Below, piece after piece: positions 1 to 13,015 of a stretch of DNA of 64,000 nucleotides (positions within the stretch are counted from its first letter, which is position 1; each line of letters starts with the position of its first letter). Location of the stretch: contig NZ_CP115669.1 in assembly GCF_029203285.1 (NCBI RefSeq), forward strand, positions 1 through 64,000, given 5' to 3'. Under the pieces are notes generated by a model, which was not told the DNA's origin, ran no database searches, and saw nothing but the letters and a program-made list of their open reading frames with translations. The DNA comes from Pseudomonas sp. PSE14 (GTDB taxonomy: Bacteria > Pseudomonadota > Gammaproteobacteria > Pseudomonadales > Pseudomonadaceae). Position numbers and translations under genes: made by a program.

Positions 1-1536
1 GTGTCCGTGGAACTTTGGCAGCAGTGCGTGGAGCTTCTGCGCGACGAGCTGCCGTCCCAGCAATTCAACACCTGGATCCGACCGCTGCAGGTTGAAGCCG
101 AGGGTGAGGAGTTGCGCGTCTATGCACCCAATCGCTTCGTGCTCGATTGGGTCAACGAGAAGTACATGGGGCGCATGCTCGAGTTGCTCAGTGAGCGTGG
201 CAATGGCCAGATCCCGGCGCTGTCGCTGCTGATCGGCAGTCGCCGCAGCCGGACACCCCGTCCGGCGCTGGTTCCGCAGAGCCATGTGAGTGTGCCGCCG
301 TCTCCTGCGCCCGCCGTTGTGGCGGCGCCGGTGGCCGCTGTCGCTCCCGCACCCGTGGTGGTCGCGGAGCCGCAACCTGTGACGGCGCAGCCTGTCGTCC
401 AGCCGTTGCCCGATCTGGATGAGTCCAGTCCGGGGATCGATCCGTTGGCCGCTGCCATGCCGGCTGCTGCCGTTCGAACCGAACGCAACGTGCAGGTAGA
501 AGGTGCGCTCAAGCACACCAGCTATCTCAACCGCACCTTTACCTTCGAGAATTTCGTCGAAGGTAAATCCAACCAGCTGGCCCGCGCAGCGGCCTGGCAG
601 GTGGCGGACAACCTCAAGCACGGCTACAACCCGCTCTTCCTTTATGGCGGCGTCGGCCTGGGCAAGACCCACCTGATGCACGCTGTGGGTAACCATCTGC
701 TGAAGAAGAACCCCAATGCCAAGGTCGTGTACCTGCATTCGGAGCGTTTCGTCGCGGACATGGTGAAAGCGCTGCAGCTGAACGCCATCAACGAATTCAA
801 GCGCTTCTACCGTTCGGTGGACGCGCTGCTGATCGACGATATCCAGTTCTTCGCCCGCAAGGAGCGTTCCCAGGAAGAATTCTTCCACACCTTCAACGCC
901 CTTCTCGAAGGCGGCCAGCAGGTCATCCTGACCAGCGACCGTTATCCGAAGGAGATCGAAGGCCTGGAAGAGCGCTTGAAATCGCGCTTCGGCTGGGGCC
1001 TGACGGTGGCAGTGGAGCCGCCGGAACTGGAAACCCGCGTGGCGATCCTGATGAAGAAGGCCGAACAGGCCAAGGTCGAGCTGCCGCACGACGCCGCGTT
1101 CTTCATCGCCCAGCGCATTCGCTCCAACGTGCGTGAGCTGGAAGGTGCGCTCAAGCGCGTGATCGCCCACTCCCACTTCATGGGGAGGCCGATCACAATC
1201 GAGCTGATCCGCGAGTCGCTGAAGGATCTGCTGGCCCTGCAGGACAAGCTGGTCAGCATCGACAACATCCAGCGCACCGTCGCCGAGTACTACAAGATCA
1301 AGATCGCCGACCTGCTGTCCAAGCGCCGTTCGCGCTCGGTGGCACGTCCGCGTCAGGTTGCCATGGCACTGTCCAAGGAGCTGACCAACCACAGCCTGCC
1401 GGAAATCGGCGTGGCCTTCGGTGGTCGGGACCACACCACGGTGCTGCACGCCTGTCGTAAGATCGCTCAACTCAAGGAATCCGACGCGGATATCCGCGAG
1501 GACTACAAGAACCTGCTGCGTACTCTGACCACCTGA
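1..1536 (+). CDS. dnaA: Chromosomal replication initiator protein DnaA
   Basis: Binds DnaA boxes at oriC, melts the origin and loads the helicase. The 511-residue protein has the N-terminal interaction domain (about 1-80), a long Pro/Ala/Val-rich linker (about 90-165), an AAA+ ATPase with Walker A GGVGLGKT at 216-223 and Walker B LLIDD at 276-280, and the C-terminal DNA-binding domain with the GGRDHTT signature near 475. The start is GTG at base 1. The window opens on this codon, so promoter and ribosome site lie outside it. It is followed after 29 bases by dnaN. The linker is longer than in E. coli DnaA, as is usual for Pseudomonas. Confidence 0.98.
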   Translation: MSVELWQQCVELLRDELPSQQFNTWIRPLQVEAEGEELRVYAPNRFVLDWVNEKYMGRMLELLSERGNGQIPALSLLIGSRRSRTPRPALVPQSHVSVPPSPAPAVVAAPVAAVAPAPVVVAEPQPVTAQPVVQPLPDLDESSPGIDPLAAAMPAAAVRTERNVQVEGALKHTSYLNRTFTFENFVEGKSNQLARAAAWQVADNLKHGYNPLFLYGGVGLGKTHLMHAVGNHLLKKNPNAKVVYLHSERFVADMVKALQLNAINEFKRFYRSVDALLIDDIQFFARKERSQEEFFHTFNALLEGGQQVILTSDRYPKEIEGLEERLKSRFGWGLTVAVEPPELETRVAILMKKAEQAKVELPHDAAFFIAQRIRSNVRELEGALKRVIAHSHFMGRPITIELIRESLKDLLALQDKLVSIDNIQRTVAEYYKIKIADLLSKRRSRSVARPRQVAMALSKELTNHSLPEIGVAFGGRDHTTVLHACRKIAQLKESDADIREDYKNLLRTLTT

Positions 1537-1565
1537 CGCAGCCTCACGAGGCAAGGGACTAGACC

Positions 1566-2672
1566 ATGCATTTCACTATTCAACGCGAAGCTCTGTTGAA
1601 ACCCCTGCAACTGGTCGCTGGCGTTGTCGAGCGCCGCCAGACGCTGCCGGTTCTTTCCAACGTCCTGCTGGTTGTGGAAGGTCAGCAGCTGTCGCTGACC
1701 GGTACCGACCTTGAAGTCGAACTGGTCGGCCGCGTCACCCTGGAAGATGCCGCCGAACCGGGCGAGATCACCGTGCCGGCGCGCAAGCTGATGGATATCT
1801 GCAAGAGCCTGCCCAGCGATGCCGTGATCGACATCCGCGTCGATGAGCAGAAGCTCCTGGTGAAGGCCGGCCGTAGCCGCTTCACCCTCTCCACTCTGCC
1901 GGCCAACGACTTCCCCACCGTGGAGGAAGGCCCCGGCTCGCTGACTTTCAGCCTGGTGCAGAGCAAGCTGCGCCGCCTGATCGACCGTACCAGCTTCGCG
2001 ATGGCGCAGCAGGACGTACGTTACTACTTGAACGGCATGCTGCTGGAAGTGGGTGGCGGCACCCTGCGCGCTGTCGCCACCGACGGTCACCGCCTGGCCA
2101 TGTGCTCGCTGAGCAACGGCGTGCCGGAAGCCCAGGATCGCCACCAGGTGATCGTGCCGCGCAAGGGCATCCTCGAACTGGCCCGCCTGCTCACCGAGCA
2201 GGACGGTGAAGTGTCCATTGTCCTCGGCCAGCACCACATTCGAGCAACCACCGGCGAGTTCACCTTCACCTCCAAGCTGGTCGACGGCAAGTTCCCGGAT
2301 TACGAGCGTGTACTGCCCAAGGGCGGTGACAAGCTGGTCATCGGTGATCGCCAGGTGTTACGTGAGGCTTTCAGCCGTACCGCGATTCTCTCCAACGAGA
2401 AGTACCGCGGCATTCGCCTGCAGCTCTCCAACGGCCTTCTGAAAATCCAGGCGAACAACCCGGAGCAGGAAGAAGCGGAAGAAGAAGTGCAGGTCGACTA
2501 CAACGGCGGCAGCCTGGAAATCGGCTTCAACGTCAGCTATCTGCTGGACGTCCTGGGCGTGATGGGTACCGAGCAGGTGCGCATGATCCTCTCTGACGCC
2601 AACAGCAGTGCGTTGGTGCAGGAAGCGGATAACGACGACTCGGCCTATGTCGTCATGCCGATGCGCCTCTGA
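1566..2672 (+). CDS. dnaN: DNA polymerase III beta subunit (sliding clamp)
   Basis: Forms the ring-shaped processivity clamp that tethers DNA polymerase III to DNA. The 368-residue protein has the usual length and the three-fold repeated clamp domains. It starts MHFTIQREALLKPLQLVAGVVERRQTLPVLSN, given here as family-typical blocks MHFTIQREALLKPLQ and RRQTLPVLSN, and ends in the typical VVMPMRL. An AAGGGA ribosome site lies just upstream of the ATG. The gene sits between dnaA and recF in the conserved initiation operon; only nine bases separate it from recF. Confidence 0.98.
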   Translation: MHFTIQREALLKPLQLVAGVVERRQTLPVLSNVLLVVEGQQLSLTGTDLEVELVGRVTLEDAAEPGEITVPARKLMDICKSLPSDAVIDIRVDEQKLLVKAGRSRFTLSTLPANDFPTVEEGPGSLTFSLVQSKLRRLIDRTSFAMAQQDVRYYLNGMLLEVGGGTLRAVATDGHRLAMCSLSNGVPEAQDRHQVIVPRKGILELARLLTEQDGEVSIVLGQHHIRATTGEFTFTSKLVDGKFPDYERVLPKGGDKLVIGDRQVLREAFSRTAILSNEKYRGIRLQLSNGLLKIQANNPEQEEAEEEVQVDYNGGSLEIGFNVSYLLDVLGVMGTEQVRMILSDANSSALVQEADNDDSAYVVMPMRL

Positions 2673-2681
2673 CGCGTATCG

Positions 2682-6205
<3,524 letters not shown>

Positions 6206-6215
6206 TCTGCAGGCA

Positions 6216-6248
6216 AAAAGAAAGGGCCCTTCGGGGCCCTTTTCTTTT
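6216..6248. terminator. Bidirectional rho-independent terminator between gyrB and the acyltransferase gene
   Basis: A-rich flank plus GGGCCC-TTCG-GGGCCC stem-loop (6224-6239) flanked by AAAAGAAA on the left and TTTTCTTTT on the right. The hairpin has a U-tract in both orientations, so it can end gyrB from the left and the convergent acyltransferase gene (stop at 6264) from the right. Confidence 0.92.
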
Positions 6249-6263
6249 GTCCGGCTGAAAGTC

Positions 6264-7028
6264 TCAGGAGGCTTCGGCAACCGCCTGAGGGGTGGCCTCG
6301 GGCGGCAGCTCGCCCATCTCACGCAGGGTCTGCACGACCCAGTTCTCGGCGCGCTGGTTGAGCTCGGTGATGGCGCGAGCGCCCTCCCCCTCGGCGTACA
6401 TCGCCGGGCCGATCACTACCTGGATGGTGCCGGGGTATTTCGCCCAACCGTTCTTCGGCCAGCAGTGCCCGGCGTTGTGCGCGATGGGCAGTACCGGCAG
6501 GTTGGCGTTGACTGCCAGGGCCGCACCGCCACGGGAGAACTTGCCGATCTGGCCGGTGGGAACGCGGGTGCCTTCCGGGAAGATCAGTACCCAGGCGCCC
6601 TGCTTCAGGCGCTCGTCACCCTGCTTGGCCATCTGCTTGAGGGCCACCTTGGGTTGGTCACGGTTGATGGCGATGGGCTTGAGCAGCGCCATGGCCCAGC
6701 CAAAGAAGGGTACGAACAGCAGCTCGCGCTTGAGCACCTGGCTGAGCGGCTCGAAGTAGCCGGTGAGGAAGAAGGTCTCCCAGGTGCTCTGGTGCTTGGC
6801 CAGGATCACGCAGGGCTGCTCGGGGATGTTCTCCACACCCTTGAGCTCATAGCGCACGCCGACCATCCAGGTGGCCAGCCAGACCGCGAACTTGCACCAG
6901 GCCTGGGCGATGAAGCGATAGCGCGCGCGGAATGGCAGGAAGGGTGCGATGAACAGGCTGAGGGTGCCCCAGACGAAGGCGCTGAACGACAGCAGCAGGT
7001 AGAAGAGAACGGTTCTGATGGCCTGCAC
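6264..7028 (-). CDS. 1-acyl-sn-glycerol-3-phosphate acyltransferase (PlsC/LptA family)
   Basis: Transfers an acyl chain to lysophosphatidic acid in phospholipid synthesis at the inner membrane. The 254-residue protein has an N-terminal hydrophobic segment (about 7-30), the HX4E acyltransferase box HQSTWE at 79-84 and the FPEGTR substrate-binding box at 150-155. The Glu in place of the more common Asp in HX4D is frequent in this subfamily. It lies 12 bases downstream of gmhB and is probably cotranscribed with it. The position matches the P. aeruginosa lysophosphatidate acyltransferase beside gyrB (from memory). The exact acyl preference cannot be read from the sequence. Confidence 0.9.
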   Translation of the reverse strand: MQAIRTVLFYLLLSFSAFVWGTLSLFIAPFLPFRARYRFIAQAWCKFAVWLATWMVGVRYELKGVENIPEQPCVILAKHQSTWETFFLTGYFEPLSQVLKRELLFVPFFGWAMALLKPIAINRDQPKVALKQMAKQGDERLKQGAWVLIFPEGTRVPTGQIGKFSRGGAALAVNANLPVLPIAHNAGHCWPKNGWAKYPGTIQVVIGPAMYAEGEGARAITELNQRAENWVVQTLREMGELPPEATPQAVAEAS

Positions 7029-7040
7029 TGTGATGAATCC

Positions 7041-7571
7041 TCAGGAAAGTAGATGGGCAGCGACTGCCGCCAGATCGTCGAATACCAGGGTGCCCTCGGG
7101 CAAGGCTTTGCCCAGGGTGCGCTCGCCTTTGCCGGTCTTTACCAACACTGGCTGACAATCGACGGCCAGCGCGGCGTCCAGGTCACCCCGGCTGTCACCC
7201 ACGAACCAGATACCGTGGAGTTCCAAGCCGTAGTGGCGGGCGATCTGCTGCAGCATACCGGGTTTCGGCTTGCGGCAGTCGCAGCCGTCGTCGGGGCCGT
7301 GGGGGCAGTAGACGATCACCCCGAGCTCACCGCCCTGCTCCATCACCAGTTCGCGCAGGCGCTGGTGCATGCTCTCCAGGGTCGCCAGGTCATAGTAGCC
7401 CCGGGCGATGCCCGACTGGTTGGTGGCGACCGCGACGGTCCAGCCAGCCTTGCTCAGCTGGGCGATGGCGGTGATGGCGCTGGGGATCGGAATCCACTCG
7501 TCGAGGGATTTGATGTACTCGTCGGAGTCCTGGTTGATGACACCGTCGCGGTCGAGGATCAGTAGCTTCAT
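7041..7571 (-). CDS. gmhB: D-glycero-beta-D-manno-heptose 1,7-bisphosphate 7-phosphatase
   Basis: HAD-family phosphatase that removes the 7-phosphate of heptose 1,7-bisphosphate in synthesis of ADP-heptose for the LPS core. The 176-residue protein starts with the catalytic DRDGVIN motif (residues 7-13), carries TNQSGIARG, and has the GmhB zinc site CPHGPDDGCDC followed by KPKPGM. VGDSRGD supplies the last HAD motif. It is the first gene of a two-gene unit with the acyltransferase, after the glyS terminator. The zinc cysteines separate it from histidinol-phosphatase relatives. Confidence 0.93.
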   Translation of the reverse strand: MKLLILDRDGVINQDSDEYIKSLDEWIPIPSAITAIAQLSKAGWTVAVATNQSGIARGYYDLATLESMHQRLRELVMEQGGELGVIVYCPHGPDDGCDCRKPKPGMLQQIARHYGLELHGIWFVGDSRGDLDAALAVDCQPVLVKTGKGERTLGKALPEGTLVFDDLAAVAAHLLS

Positions 7572-7615
7572 GGGCGCTTCGATAAGTCAGACGCTGGGAA
7601 AAAGTCGGAAATGAA

Positions 7616-7661
7616 AAAGCCGGGAGTTCGTCACGGCGAACCGTTGCGAACTCCCGGCTTT
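7616..7661 (-). terminator. Rho-independent terminator after glyS
   Basis: A 15-bp perfect stem, AAAGCCGGGAGTTCG at 7616-7630 against CGAACTCCCGGCTTT at 7647-7661, with a 16-base loop. Read on the minus strand it is followed by a T-run, so it ends the glyQS transcript before gmhB. Confidence 0.88.
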
Positions 7662-7671
7662 CAGGTGGGCA

Positions 7672-9726
7672 TCAGCCCAGCAGCGAGATGTCGGCGACGC
7701 CGAGGAACAGCCCGCGCAGCTTGGCCAGCAGCGCGTAGCGGTTGGCCTTCACGGCGCTGTCGTCCGCGTTGACCAGCACTTCCTCGAAGAAGGCATCGAC
7801 CGGCGCGCGCAAGGCCGCCAGACGGGCCAGGGCTGCGCGATAGTCGCGAGCCGCGGCCAGCGGAGCCACTTCGCCTTCGGCAGCCGCTACGGCGCTGCCA
7901 AGGGCCTTCTCGGCGGTCTCGGCGAACAGGCTGGCGTTGACGGCGGCAGGAACCTCGCTTTCCGCCTTGGCCAGGATGTTCGACACACGCTTGTTGGCGG
8001 CCGCCAGGGCCTCGGCTTCCGCCAGCTGACGGAAGGCCTGCACGGCCTGCACGCGCTGGTCGAAGTCCAGCGGCGCGGTCGGCTTGAGGGCGCGCACGGC
8101 CTGGTACACGGCAACGTCCACGCCCTCGTCTTCGTAACGAGCGCGCAGGCGGTCGAAGACGAAGTCCTGCACCTGCTCGGACAGACCGGCGGCCTTCACC
8201 TTGTCGCCGTACTGGGCCACAGCCACGCCAATGGCGTCGGCAAGGTCCAGGTCCAGTTGCTTCTCGATGAGGATGCGTAGCACGCCCAGGGCGGCACGGC
8301 GCAGGGCATACGGGTCCTTGCTGCCGGTGGGCAGCATGCCGATGCCGAAGATGCCGACCAGGGTGTCGAGCTTGTCGGCCACGGCTACGGCGGCACCGGT
8401 CAGGGTGGTCGGCAGTTCGGCGCCAGCGCCGCGCGGCATGTACTGCTCGTTCAGCGCCAGGGCGACGTCCTTGGCCTCACCACCGGCGGTGGCGTAGTAG
8501 TAACCGGCGATGCCCTGCATCTCCGGGAACTCGCCGACCATCTCGGTGGCCAGGTCGCATTTGGAGAGGATGCCGGCGCGGGCGGCGTTGGTCGCGTCAC
8601 CGCCGATGCGTTCGGCGATGTAGGCGGCCAGCTTGGAAACACGCTCGGCCTTCTCGTACACGGTGCCCAGCTGGGCCTGGAACACCACGTTCTTCAGGCG
8701 GGCGTTGAAGGCTTCCAGCGGCTGCTTCTGGTCCTGCTTGAAGAAGAACTCGGCGTCGGTCAGGCGCGGACGCACGACCTTCTCGTTACCGGAGATGATG
8801 TGCTCCGGTGCCTTGCTCTCGACGTTGGCCACGGTGATGAAGCGCGGCAGCAGCTTGCCGTTGGCATCCAGCAGGCAGAAGTACTTCTGGTTGTCCTGCA
8901 TGGTGGTGATCAGGGCTTCCTGCGGCACGGCGAGGAAGCGTTCCTCGAAGGAGCACACCAGCGGCACGGGCCACTCGACCAGGGCGGTCACTTCGTCCAG
9001 CAGGTCGGCCGGAACCACGGCGGTGCCCTTCTGCTCGGCCGCCAGTTCGGCGACGCGCTTGGCGATGATCTCGCGGCGCTCGGCGAAGTCGGCCAGCACG
9101 TGGGCGCTGCGCAGGTCTTCCAGGTAGTTGGCCGGGCTGGAGATGCGCACGTTGTCCGGGTTGTGGAAGCGGTGGCCACGGGATTCGCGACCGGCCTTCC
9201 TGGTGAGGATCTCGCAGTCGACGACGGCGTCGCCGAACAGCATCACCAGCCACTGGGTCGGACGCACGAACTCTTCGCGGCGAGCGGCCCAGCGCATGCG
9301 CTTGGGAATCGGCAGCTCGTTCAGCGAGGTTTCGACGATGCCCGGCAGCAGGTCCACGGCCGGCTGGCCGGCGATGCTCTGGCTGAACTTCAGCTTCGGG
9401 CCGCTCTTGTCGATCTGCTCCAGGTCCACGCCGCACTTCTTGGCGAAGCCGAGGGCAGCCTGGGTCGGGTTGCCGTTGGCGTCGAAGGCGGCCTGCAGCG
9501 GCGGGCCGTCGAGGTTCACGGTGCGGTCGGGCTGCTGCACGGCGAGCTGGTCGATCTGCACGGCCAGGCGACGCGGCGCGGCGTAGCAGCGCGCGGCGGC
9601 GTAGGTCAGGCCGGCGGCCTTCAGGCCCTTCTCGATGCCGGCCAGGAAGGCTTCACCGAGGCTCTTCAGCGCCTTGGGTGGCAGCTCTTCGGTGCCCAGT
9701 TCGACGAGGAAATCCTTCGCGCTCAT
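7672..9726 (-). CDS. glyS: Glycine--tRNA ligase beta subunit
   Basis: Beta subunit of the heterotetrameric bacterial glycyl-tRNA synthetase; contributes tRNA recognition. The 684-residue protein starts [20 protein letters not shown], typical of the family, and has a C-terminal DALR-like anticodon-binding region. Its ATG overlaps the glyQ stop codon by one base (TAATG), so the two subunits are translationally coupled in equal amounts. A strong terminator follows at 7616-7661. Confidence 0.97.
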   Translation of the reverse strand: MSAKDFLVELGTEELPPKALKSLGEAFLAGIEKGLKAAGLTYAAARCYAAPRRLAVQIDQLAVQQPDRTVNLDGPPLQAAFDANGNPTQAALGFAKKCGVDLEQIDKSGPKLKFSQSIAGQPAVDLLPGIVETSLNELPIPKRMRWAARREEFVRPTQWLVMLFGDAVVDCEILTRKAGRESRGHRFHNPDNVRISSPANYLEDLRSAHVLADFAERREIIAKRVAELAAEQKGTAVVPADLLDEVTALVEWPVPLVCSFEERFLAVPQEALITTMQDNQKYFCLLDANGKLLPRFITVANVESKAPEHIISGNEKVVRPRLTDAEFFFKQDQKQPLEAFNARLKNVVFQAQLGTVYEKAERVSKLAAYIAERIGGDATNAARAGILSKCDLATEMVGEFPEMQGIAGYYYATAGGEAKDVALALNEQYMPRGAGAELPTTLTGAAVAVADKLDTLVGIFGIGMLPTGSKDPYALRRAALGVLRILIEKQLDLDLADAIGVAVAQYGDKVKAAGLSEQVQDFVFDRLRARYEDEGVDVAVYQAVRALKPTAPLDFDQRVQAVQAFRQLAEAEALAAANKRVSNILAKAESEVPAAVNASLFAETAEKALGSAVAAAEGEVAPLAAARDYRAALARLAALRAPVDAFFEEVLVNADDSAVKANRYALLAKLRGLFLGVADISLLG

Positions 9727-10673
9727 TATTCGGCCTCCTTCAGCTTGGCCAGTACTTCGTCACGCAGTTCGGCGGTGGCCATCGGGAAGCCGAGGCGGGC
9801 GCGGGCCTGCAGGTAGCTCTGTGCCACGTTACGGGCCAGGGTGCGCACACGCAGGATGTAGCGCTGACGCTCGGTCACCGAGATGGCGCGGCGGGCGTCC
9901 AGCAGGTTGAAGGTGTGCGAGGCCTTCAGGACCATCTCGTAGGTCGGCAGCGGCAGCTGCAGCTCGATCAGGCGGTTGGCTTCGCTTTCGTAGAAGTCGA
10001 ACAGTTCGAACAGCTTCTCGACGTTGGCGTGTTCGAAGTTGTAGGTCGACTGCTCCACTTCGTTCTGGTGGAACACGTCGCCGTAGGTGACCTTGCCGAA
10101 CGGGCCGTCGGCCCAGACCAGGTCGTACACCGAATCGACGCCCTGGATGTACATCGCCAAGCGCTCCAGGCCGTAGGTGATCTCACCGGTGACCGGGTAG
10201 CACTCGATGCCGCCCACCTGCTGGAAGTAGGTGAACTGGGTGACTTCCATGCCGTTCAGCCAGATTTCCCAGCCCAGGCCCCAGGCGCCGAGGGTCGGCG
10301 ATTCCCAGTTGTCCTCGACGAAACGGATGTCATGGACCAGCGGGTCGATACCGATGGCCTTCAGCGAGCCGAGGTACAGCTCCTGGAAGTTCTCCGGGTT
10401 GGGCTTGAGGACCACCTGGAACTGGTAGTAGTGCTGCAGGCGGTTGGGGTTCTCGCCGTAGCGGCCGTCGGTGGGACGGCGGCTGGGCTGCACGTACGCC
10501 GCGTTCCAGGTTTCCGGGCCCACGGCGCGGAGGAAGGTGGCGGTGTGGAAGGTGCCGGCGCCAACTTCCATGTCATAGGGCTGCAGCACCACACAGCCCT
10601 GATCAGCCCAGTATTTTTGCAGGGCGAGGATCAGGTCCTGGAAGGTGGGCACGGCGGGCGTAGTCTGGCTCAC
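9726..10673 (-). CDS. glyQ: Glycine--tRNA ligase alpha subunit
   Basis: Catalytic alpha subunit of glycyl-tRNA synthetase; activates glycine and charges tRNA-Gly with GlyS. The 315-residue protein contains the class II core with [20 protein letters not shown] and the long conserved block around [18 protein letters not shown]. An in-frame GTG at 10682 gives three extra residues. I chose the GTG at 10673 because AGGTGA lies five bases upstream of it, overlapping the earlier GTG, and because the resulting MSQTTPAV start matches the family in Pseudomonas. It is transcribed divergently from tag. Confidence 0.95.
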   Translation of the reverse strand: MSQTTPAVPTFQDLILALQKYWADQGCVVLQPYDMEVGAGTFHTATFLRAVGPETWNAAYVQPSRRPTDGRYGENPNRLQHYYQFQVVLKPNPENFQELYLGSLKAIGIDPLVHDIRFVEDNWESPTLGAWGLGWEIWLNGMEVTQFTYFQQVGGIECYPVTGEITYGLERLAMYIQGVDSVYDLVWADGPFGKVTYGDVFHQNEVEQSTYNFEHANVEKLFELFDFYESEANRLIELQLPLPTYEMVLKASHTFNLLDARRAISVTERQRYILRVRTLARNVAQSYLQARARLGFPMATAELRDEVLAKLKEAE

Positions 10674-10711
10674 GAATTTCACCTGTGCTGGGTATGCGAC
10701 TAAAACCCGGC

Positions 10712-10741
10712 AGTATACCCCAAGACGCTTGCAGCTTGGGG
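10712..10741 (-). promoter_or_regulatory. Putative glyQS promoter region with inverted repeat
   Basis: On the minus strand TATACT (10712-10717) resembles a sigma-70 -10 box about 40 bases before the glyQ start. Directly upstream, where the -35 would lie, is the inverted repeat CCCCAAG (10718-10724) / CTTGGGG (10735-10741). No good TTGACA match is present. The assignment is inferred from position only. Confidence 0.35.
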
Positions 10742-10862
10742 CTCACAGCGATTTCCGGGCATCCAGCGAAAGATCACGAAGTGGCAGCAAAATCCGTCGG
10801 ATGACTGTGTTTTCATACAGTGGATTGGCTATAGTCGGATTTTCCCTGTCAGGACGACTGCC

Positions 10863-11417
10863 ATGCCCCGCTGCTTCTGGTGCAACGACGACCCGCTGTA
10901 TATCGCCTACCACGATGCCGAGTGGGGCGTGCCCCAGCGCGATGCGCGGGCGCTGTTCGAGATGCTGATTCTCGAGGGCGCTCAGGCCGGACTGTCGTGG
11001 ATCACCGTGCTGAAGAAGCGCGAGCGCTATCGCGAGGTGCTGTTCGGTTTCGACCCGGAGCGCCTGGCGCGCATGAGTGACGAGGAGATCGAGGCGCGCA
11101 TGCAGGACCCCGGCATCATCCGCAATCTCGCCAAGCTCAAGGCGGCGCGGCAGAACGCCCAGGCCTGGCTGAAGCTGCCCGATCCAGTGGGCTTTCTCTG
11201 GTCCTTCGTCGGCGGCCAGCCCAAGGTCAACCACTTCAGCGAACGTGGCCAGGTGCCGGTGGTGACGCCCGAGGCCGAGGCCATGAGCAAGGCGCTGCGC
11301 AAGGCCGGCTTCACCTTCGTCGGCCCGACCATCTGCTATGCCTTCATGCAGGCCACCGGCATGGTGATGGACCACACCACCGATTGCGACCGCTACTCGG
11401 AGCTGACCGGCGCGTAG
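10863..11417 (+). CDS. tag: DNA-3-methyladenine glycosylase I
   Basis: Base-excision repair enzyme that removes 3-methyladenine from alkylated DNA. The 184-residue protein has the Tag zinc snap formed by Cys4 and His17 at the N-terminus and His171 and Cys175 near the C-terminus, plus the active-site region around Glu38 and Trp46 in LILEGAQAGLSW. AGGA sits eight bases before the ATG. A TATAGT hexamer at 10830-10835 could be its -10 box, though no clear -35 is seen. Length is normal. It is a single gene divergent from glyQS. Confidence 0.96.
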   Translation: MPRCFWCNDDPLYIAYHDAEWGVPQRDARALFEMLILEGAQAGLSWITVLKKRERYREVLFGFDPERLARMSDEEIEARMQDPGIIRNLAKLKAARQNAQAWLKLPDPVGFLWSFVGGQPKVNHFSERGQVPVVTPEAEAMSKALRKAGFTFVGPTICYAFMQATGMVMDHTTDCDRYSELTGA

Positions 11418-11542
11418 GGCGTATAACGCTCTGCGTTATACGCCGAGGCCCTGGTTCCCCACTCTGCCAGGGCCTGATCCAGGCGCTGCCCCAGCACGGG
11501 TACGGATCAGCTGAACCGGCGTACAACCGCGAACGGTTGTAC
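11418..11542. repeat. Two intergenic inverted repeats between tag and the lipid A acyltransferase gene
   Basis: A perfect 12-bp inverted repeat GGCGTATAACGC (11418-11429) / GCGTTATACGCC (11433-11444) begins at the tag stop codon. A second hairpin, GTACAACCG-CGAA-CGGTTGTAC, occupies 11521-11542. Neither is followed by a T-run. The first belongs to a small family with the near-copy at 18069-18096. Their role is unknown. Confidence 0.6.
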
Positions 11543-11627
11543 CCCCTACGCGCTGTTTGCCAAGTGCCTTTCGCCTTCACTCTTCGCCGCTGGTTAGAAT
11601 GTGCGCCTCTGAATGAAGGAGTTTCCC

Positions 11628-12515
11628 GTGGAGAAATTCAAGGGCGCACTGGTGGTGGGCTTCCTGCGCTTGTTCGCCATGCTGCCGTGGCGCGCGGTGG
11701 GGGCCTTGGGCGCGGGCATTGGCTGGCTGATGTGGAAGATTCCCAACCGTTCCCGCGAGGTGGCGCGGACCAACCTGGCGCATTGCTTCCCCGAGCTGTC
11801 CCAGGCGGAGCTGGAGAAGCTGCTCGGCCAGAGCCTGATGGATATCGGCCGTACGCTCACCGAAAGCGCCTGCGCCTGGATGTGGTCGCCGCAGAAGTCG
11901 CTGCAGTACATCCTCGAAGTGGAAGGCATGGAAGTGCTGGAAGAAGCGCTGGCCTCCGGCGATGGCCTGGTCGGCATCACCAGCCACCTGGGCAACTGGG
12001 AAGTGCTCAACCATTTCTACTGCTCCTACGCCAAGCCGATCATTTTCTACCGCCCGCCCAAGCTCAAGGCGGTGGACGAGCTGTTGAAGAAGCAGCGCGT
12101 GCAGCTGGGCAACCGTGTCGCGCCCTCGACGCCCGAAGGCATCAAGAGCGTGATCAAGGAAGTGAAGAACGGCGGCTGCGTCGGCATTCCCTGCGACCCG
12201 GAGCCGGACCTGGGCTCGGGCCTGTTCGTGCCCTACCTGGGCACCACCGCGCTGACCAGCAAGTTCGTGCCCTCCCTGCTCTCGCGCGGCAAGGCGCGCG
12301 GGGTGTTCTTCCACGCGGTGCGCCTGCCCGATGGCAGCGGCTACAAGGTGATCCTCGAAGCCGCGCCGGCGGACATGTACGACAAGAACATGGAAGTCTC
12401 GGTCGCCGCCTTGAGCCGCGAGCTGGCCCGTTACGTGCGCGCCTACCCGAGCCAGTACATGTGGACCATGAAGCGCTTCAAGAAGCGTCCACAGGGCGAG
12501 GCGAAGTGGTATTGA
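11628..12515 (+). CDS. htrB: Lipid A biosynthesis lauroyl-type acyltransferase (HtrB/LpxL family)
   Basis: Inner-membrane enzyme that adds a secondary acyl chain to lipid A. Taking the start at GTG 11628 gives 295 residues: an N-terminal hydrophobic anchor, the catalytic HX4E box HLGNWE at 120-125, and a late region ending near MWTMKRFKKRP, typical of LpxL/LpxM. An in-frame ATG at 11613 overlaps the ribosome site GAAGGAG, which lies six bases before the GTG, so the GTG is the better start. Pseudomonas genomes usually carry two such genes; which fatty acid and position this one uses cannot be told here. Confidence 0.88.
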   Translation: MEKFKGALVVGFLRLFAMLPWRAVGALGAGIGWLMWKIPNRSREVARTNLAHCFPELSQAELEKLLGQSLMDIGRTLTESACAWMWSPQKSLQYILEVEGMEVLEEALASGDGLVGITSHLGNWEVLNHFYCSYAKPIIFYRPPKLKAVDELLKKQRVQLGNRVAPSTPEGIKSVIKEVKNGGCVGIPCDPEPDLGSGLFVPYLGTTALTSKFVPSLLSRGKARGVFFHAVRLPDGSGYKVILEAAPADMYDKNMEVSVAALSRELARYVRAYPSQYMWTMKRFKKRPQGEAKWY

Positions 12516-12643
12516 AGGCAGTCCGCGTTACCGGCGCTGGCCCTGGACTGGCGGCGCTGCGCCGCCCTTCCCGGCTGCGGCAACCGCCGGCTTGACCTGG
12601 GCCCCCGCTTTCAGGCCCATTAGTGCGCTGACATTCAGGACGG

Positions 12644-12919
12644 ATGCCATCCATGGCCAACCAACGGCAACACCCGCGTACCCCGATGAAGTGCCGGATC
12701 AAGATCAGCCATCCCAGCCTGGGCGAGGTGTTCGGCCATACCCGTGACCTGTCCGACGGCGGTGTCTACGTGCGCCATGAAATGCTCGCCGGATTGGCCG
12801 CCGGCATACGAGTGAATGGCCAGGTGCAGGACATGCCCTTCGATGCGCCGATCCTGGAGATGGAAGTGATGCGCACCGACGCCGAGGGCGCTGGTTTTCG
12901 CTTCGTCGACAACGCCTGA
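12644..12919 (+). CDS. PilZ domain protein (possible cyclic-di-GMP receptor)
   Basis: A small single-domain protein of 91 residues. It carries the PilZ c-di-GMP binding signature: an RQHPR (RxxxR-like) motif at the N-terminus and DLSDGGVYV (D/NxSxxG) about 25 residues later, followed by the expected beta-barrel pattern. Two ATG codons are possible (12644 and 12653) and the AGGA site fits neither perfectly, so the start is uncertain by three residues. No partner is visible; it lies between the lipid A acyltransferase gene and the ehu genes. The target process is unknown. Confidence 0.85.
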   Translation: MPSMANQRQHPRTPMKCRIKISHPSLGEVFGHTRDLSDGGVYVRHEMLAGLAAGIRVNGQVQDMPFDAPILEMEVMRTDAEGAGFRFVDNA

Positions 12920-12930
12920 TATCTGCCTTT

Positions 12931-12996
12931 CATAGGAGCTTGCTCGTGAACAAATCCCCCTGTGGGGCTGGGGTTCGCGAGCAAGCTCGCTCCTAC
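12931..12996. repeat. REP pair (degenerate left arm)
   Basis: Inverted pair of REP sequences. The right arm reads GGTTCGCGAGCAAGCTCGCT and continues CCTAC; the left arm lacks four bases (TAGGAGCTTGCTCG instead of TAGGAGCGAGCTTGCTCG). It lies between the convergent PilZ and ehuA genes. Confidence 0.85.
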
Positions 12997-13015
12997 AGGG
13001 GACCTCGGCAGGTAA

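Noticed and set aside
1537-1565. Search for oriC or DnaA boxes between dnaA and dnaN
   Set aside because: The gap is only 29 bases and contains no DnaA-box match; the origin is presumably upstream of base 1.
8800-9816. Plus-strand open frame inside glyS
   Set aside because: Antisense shadow of a certain gene.
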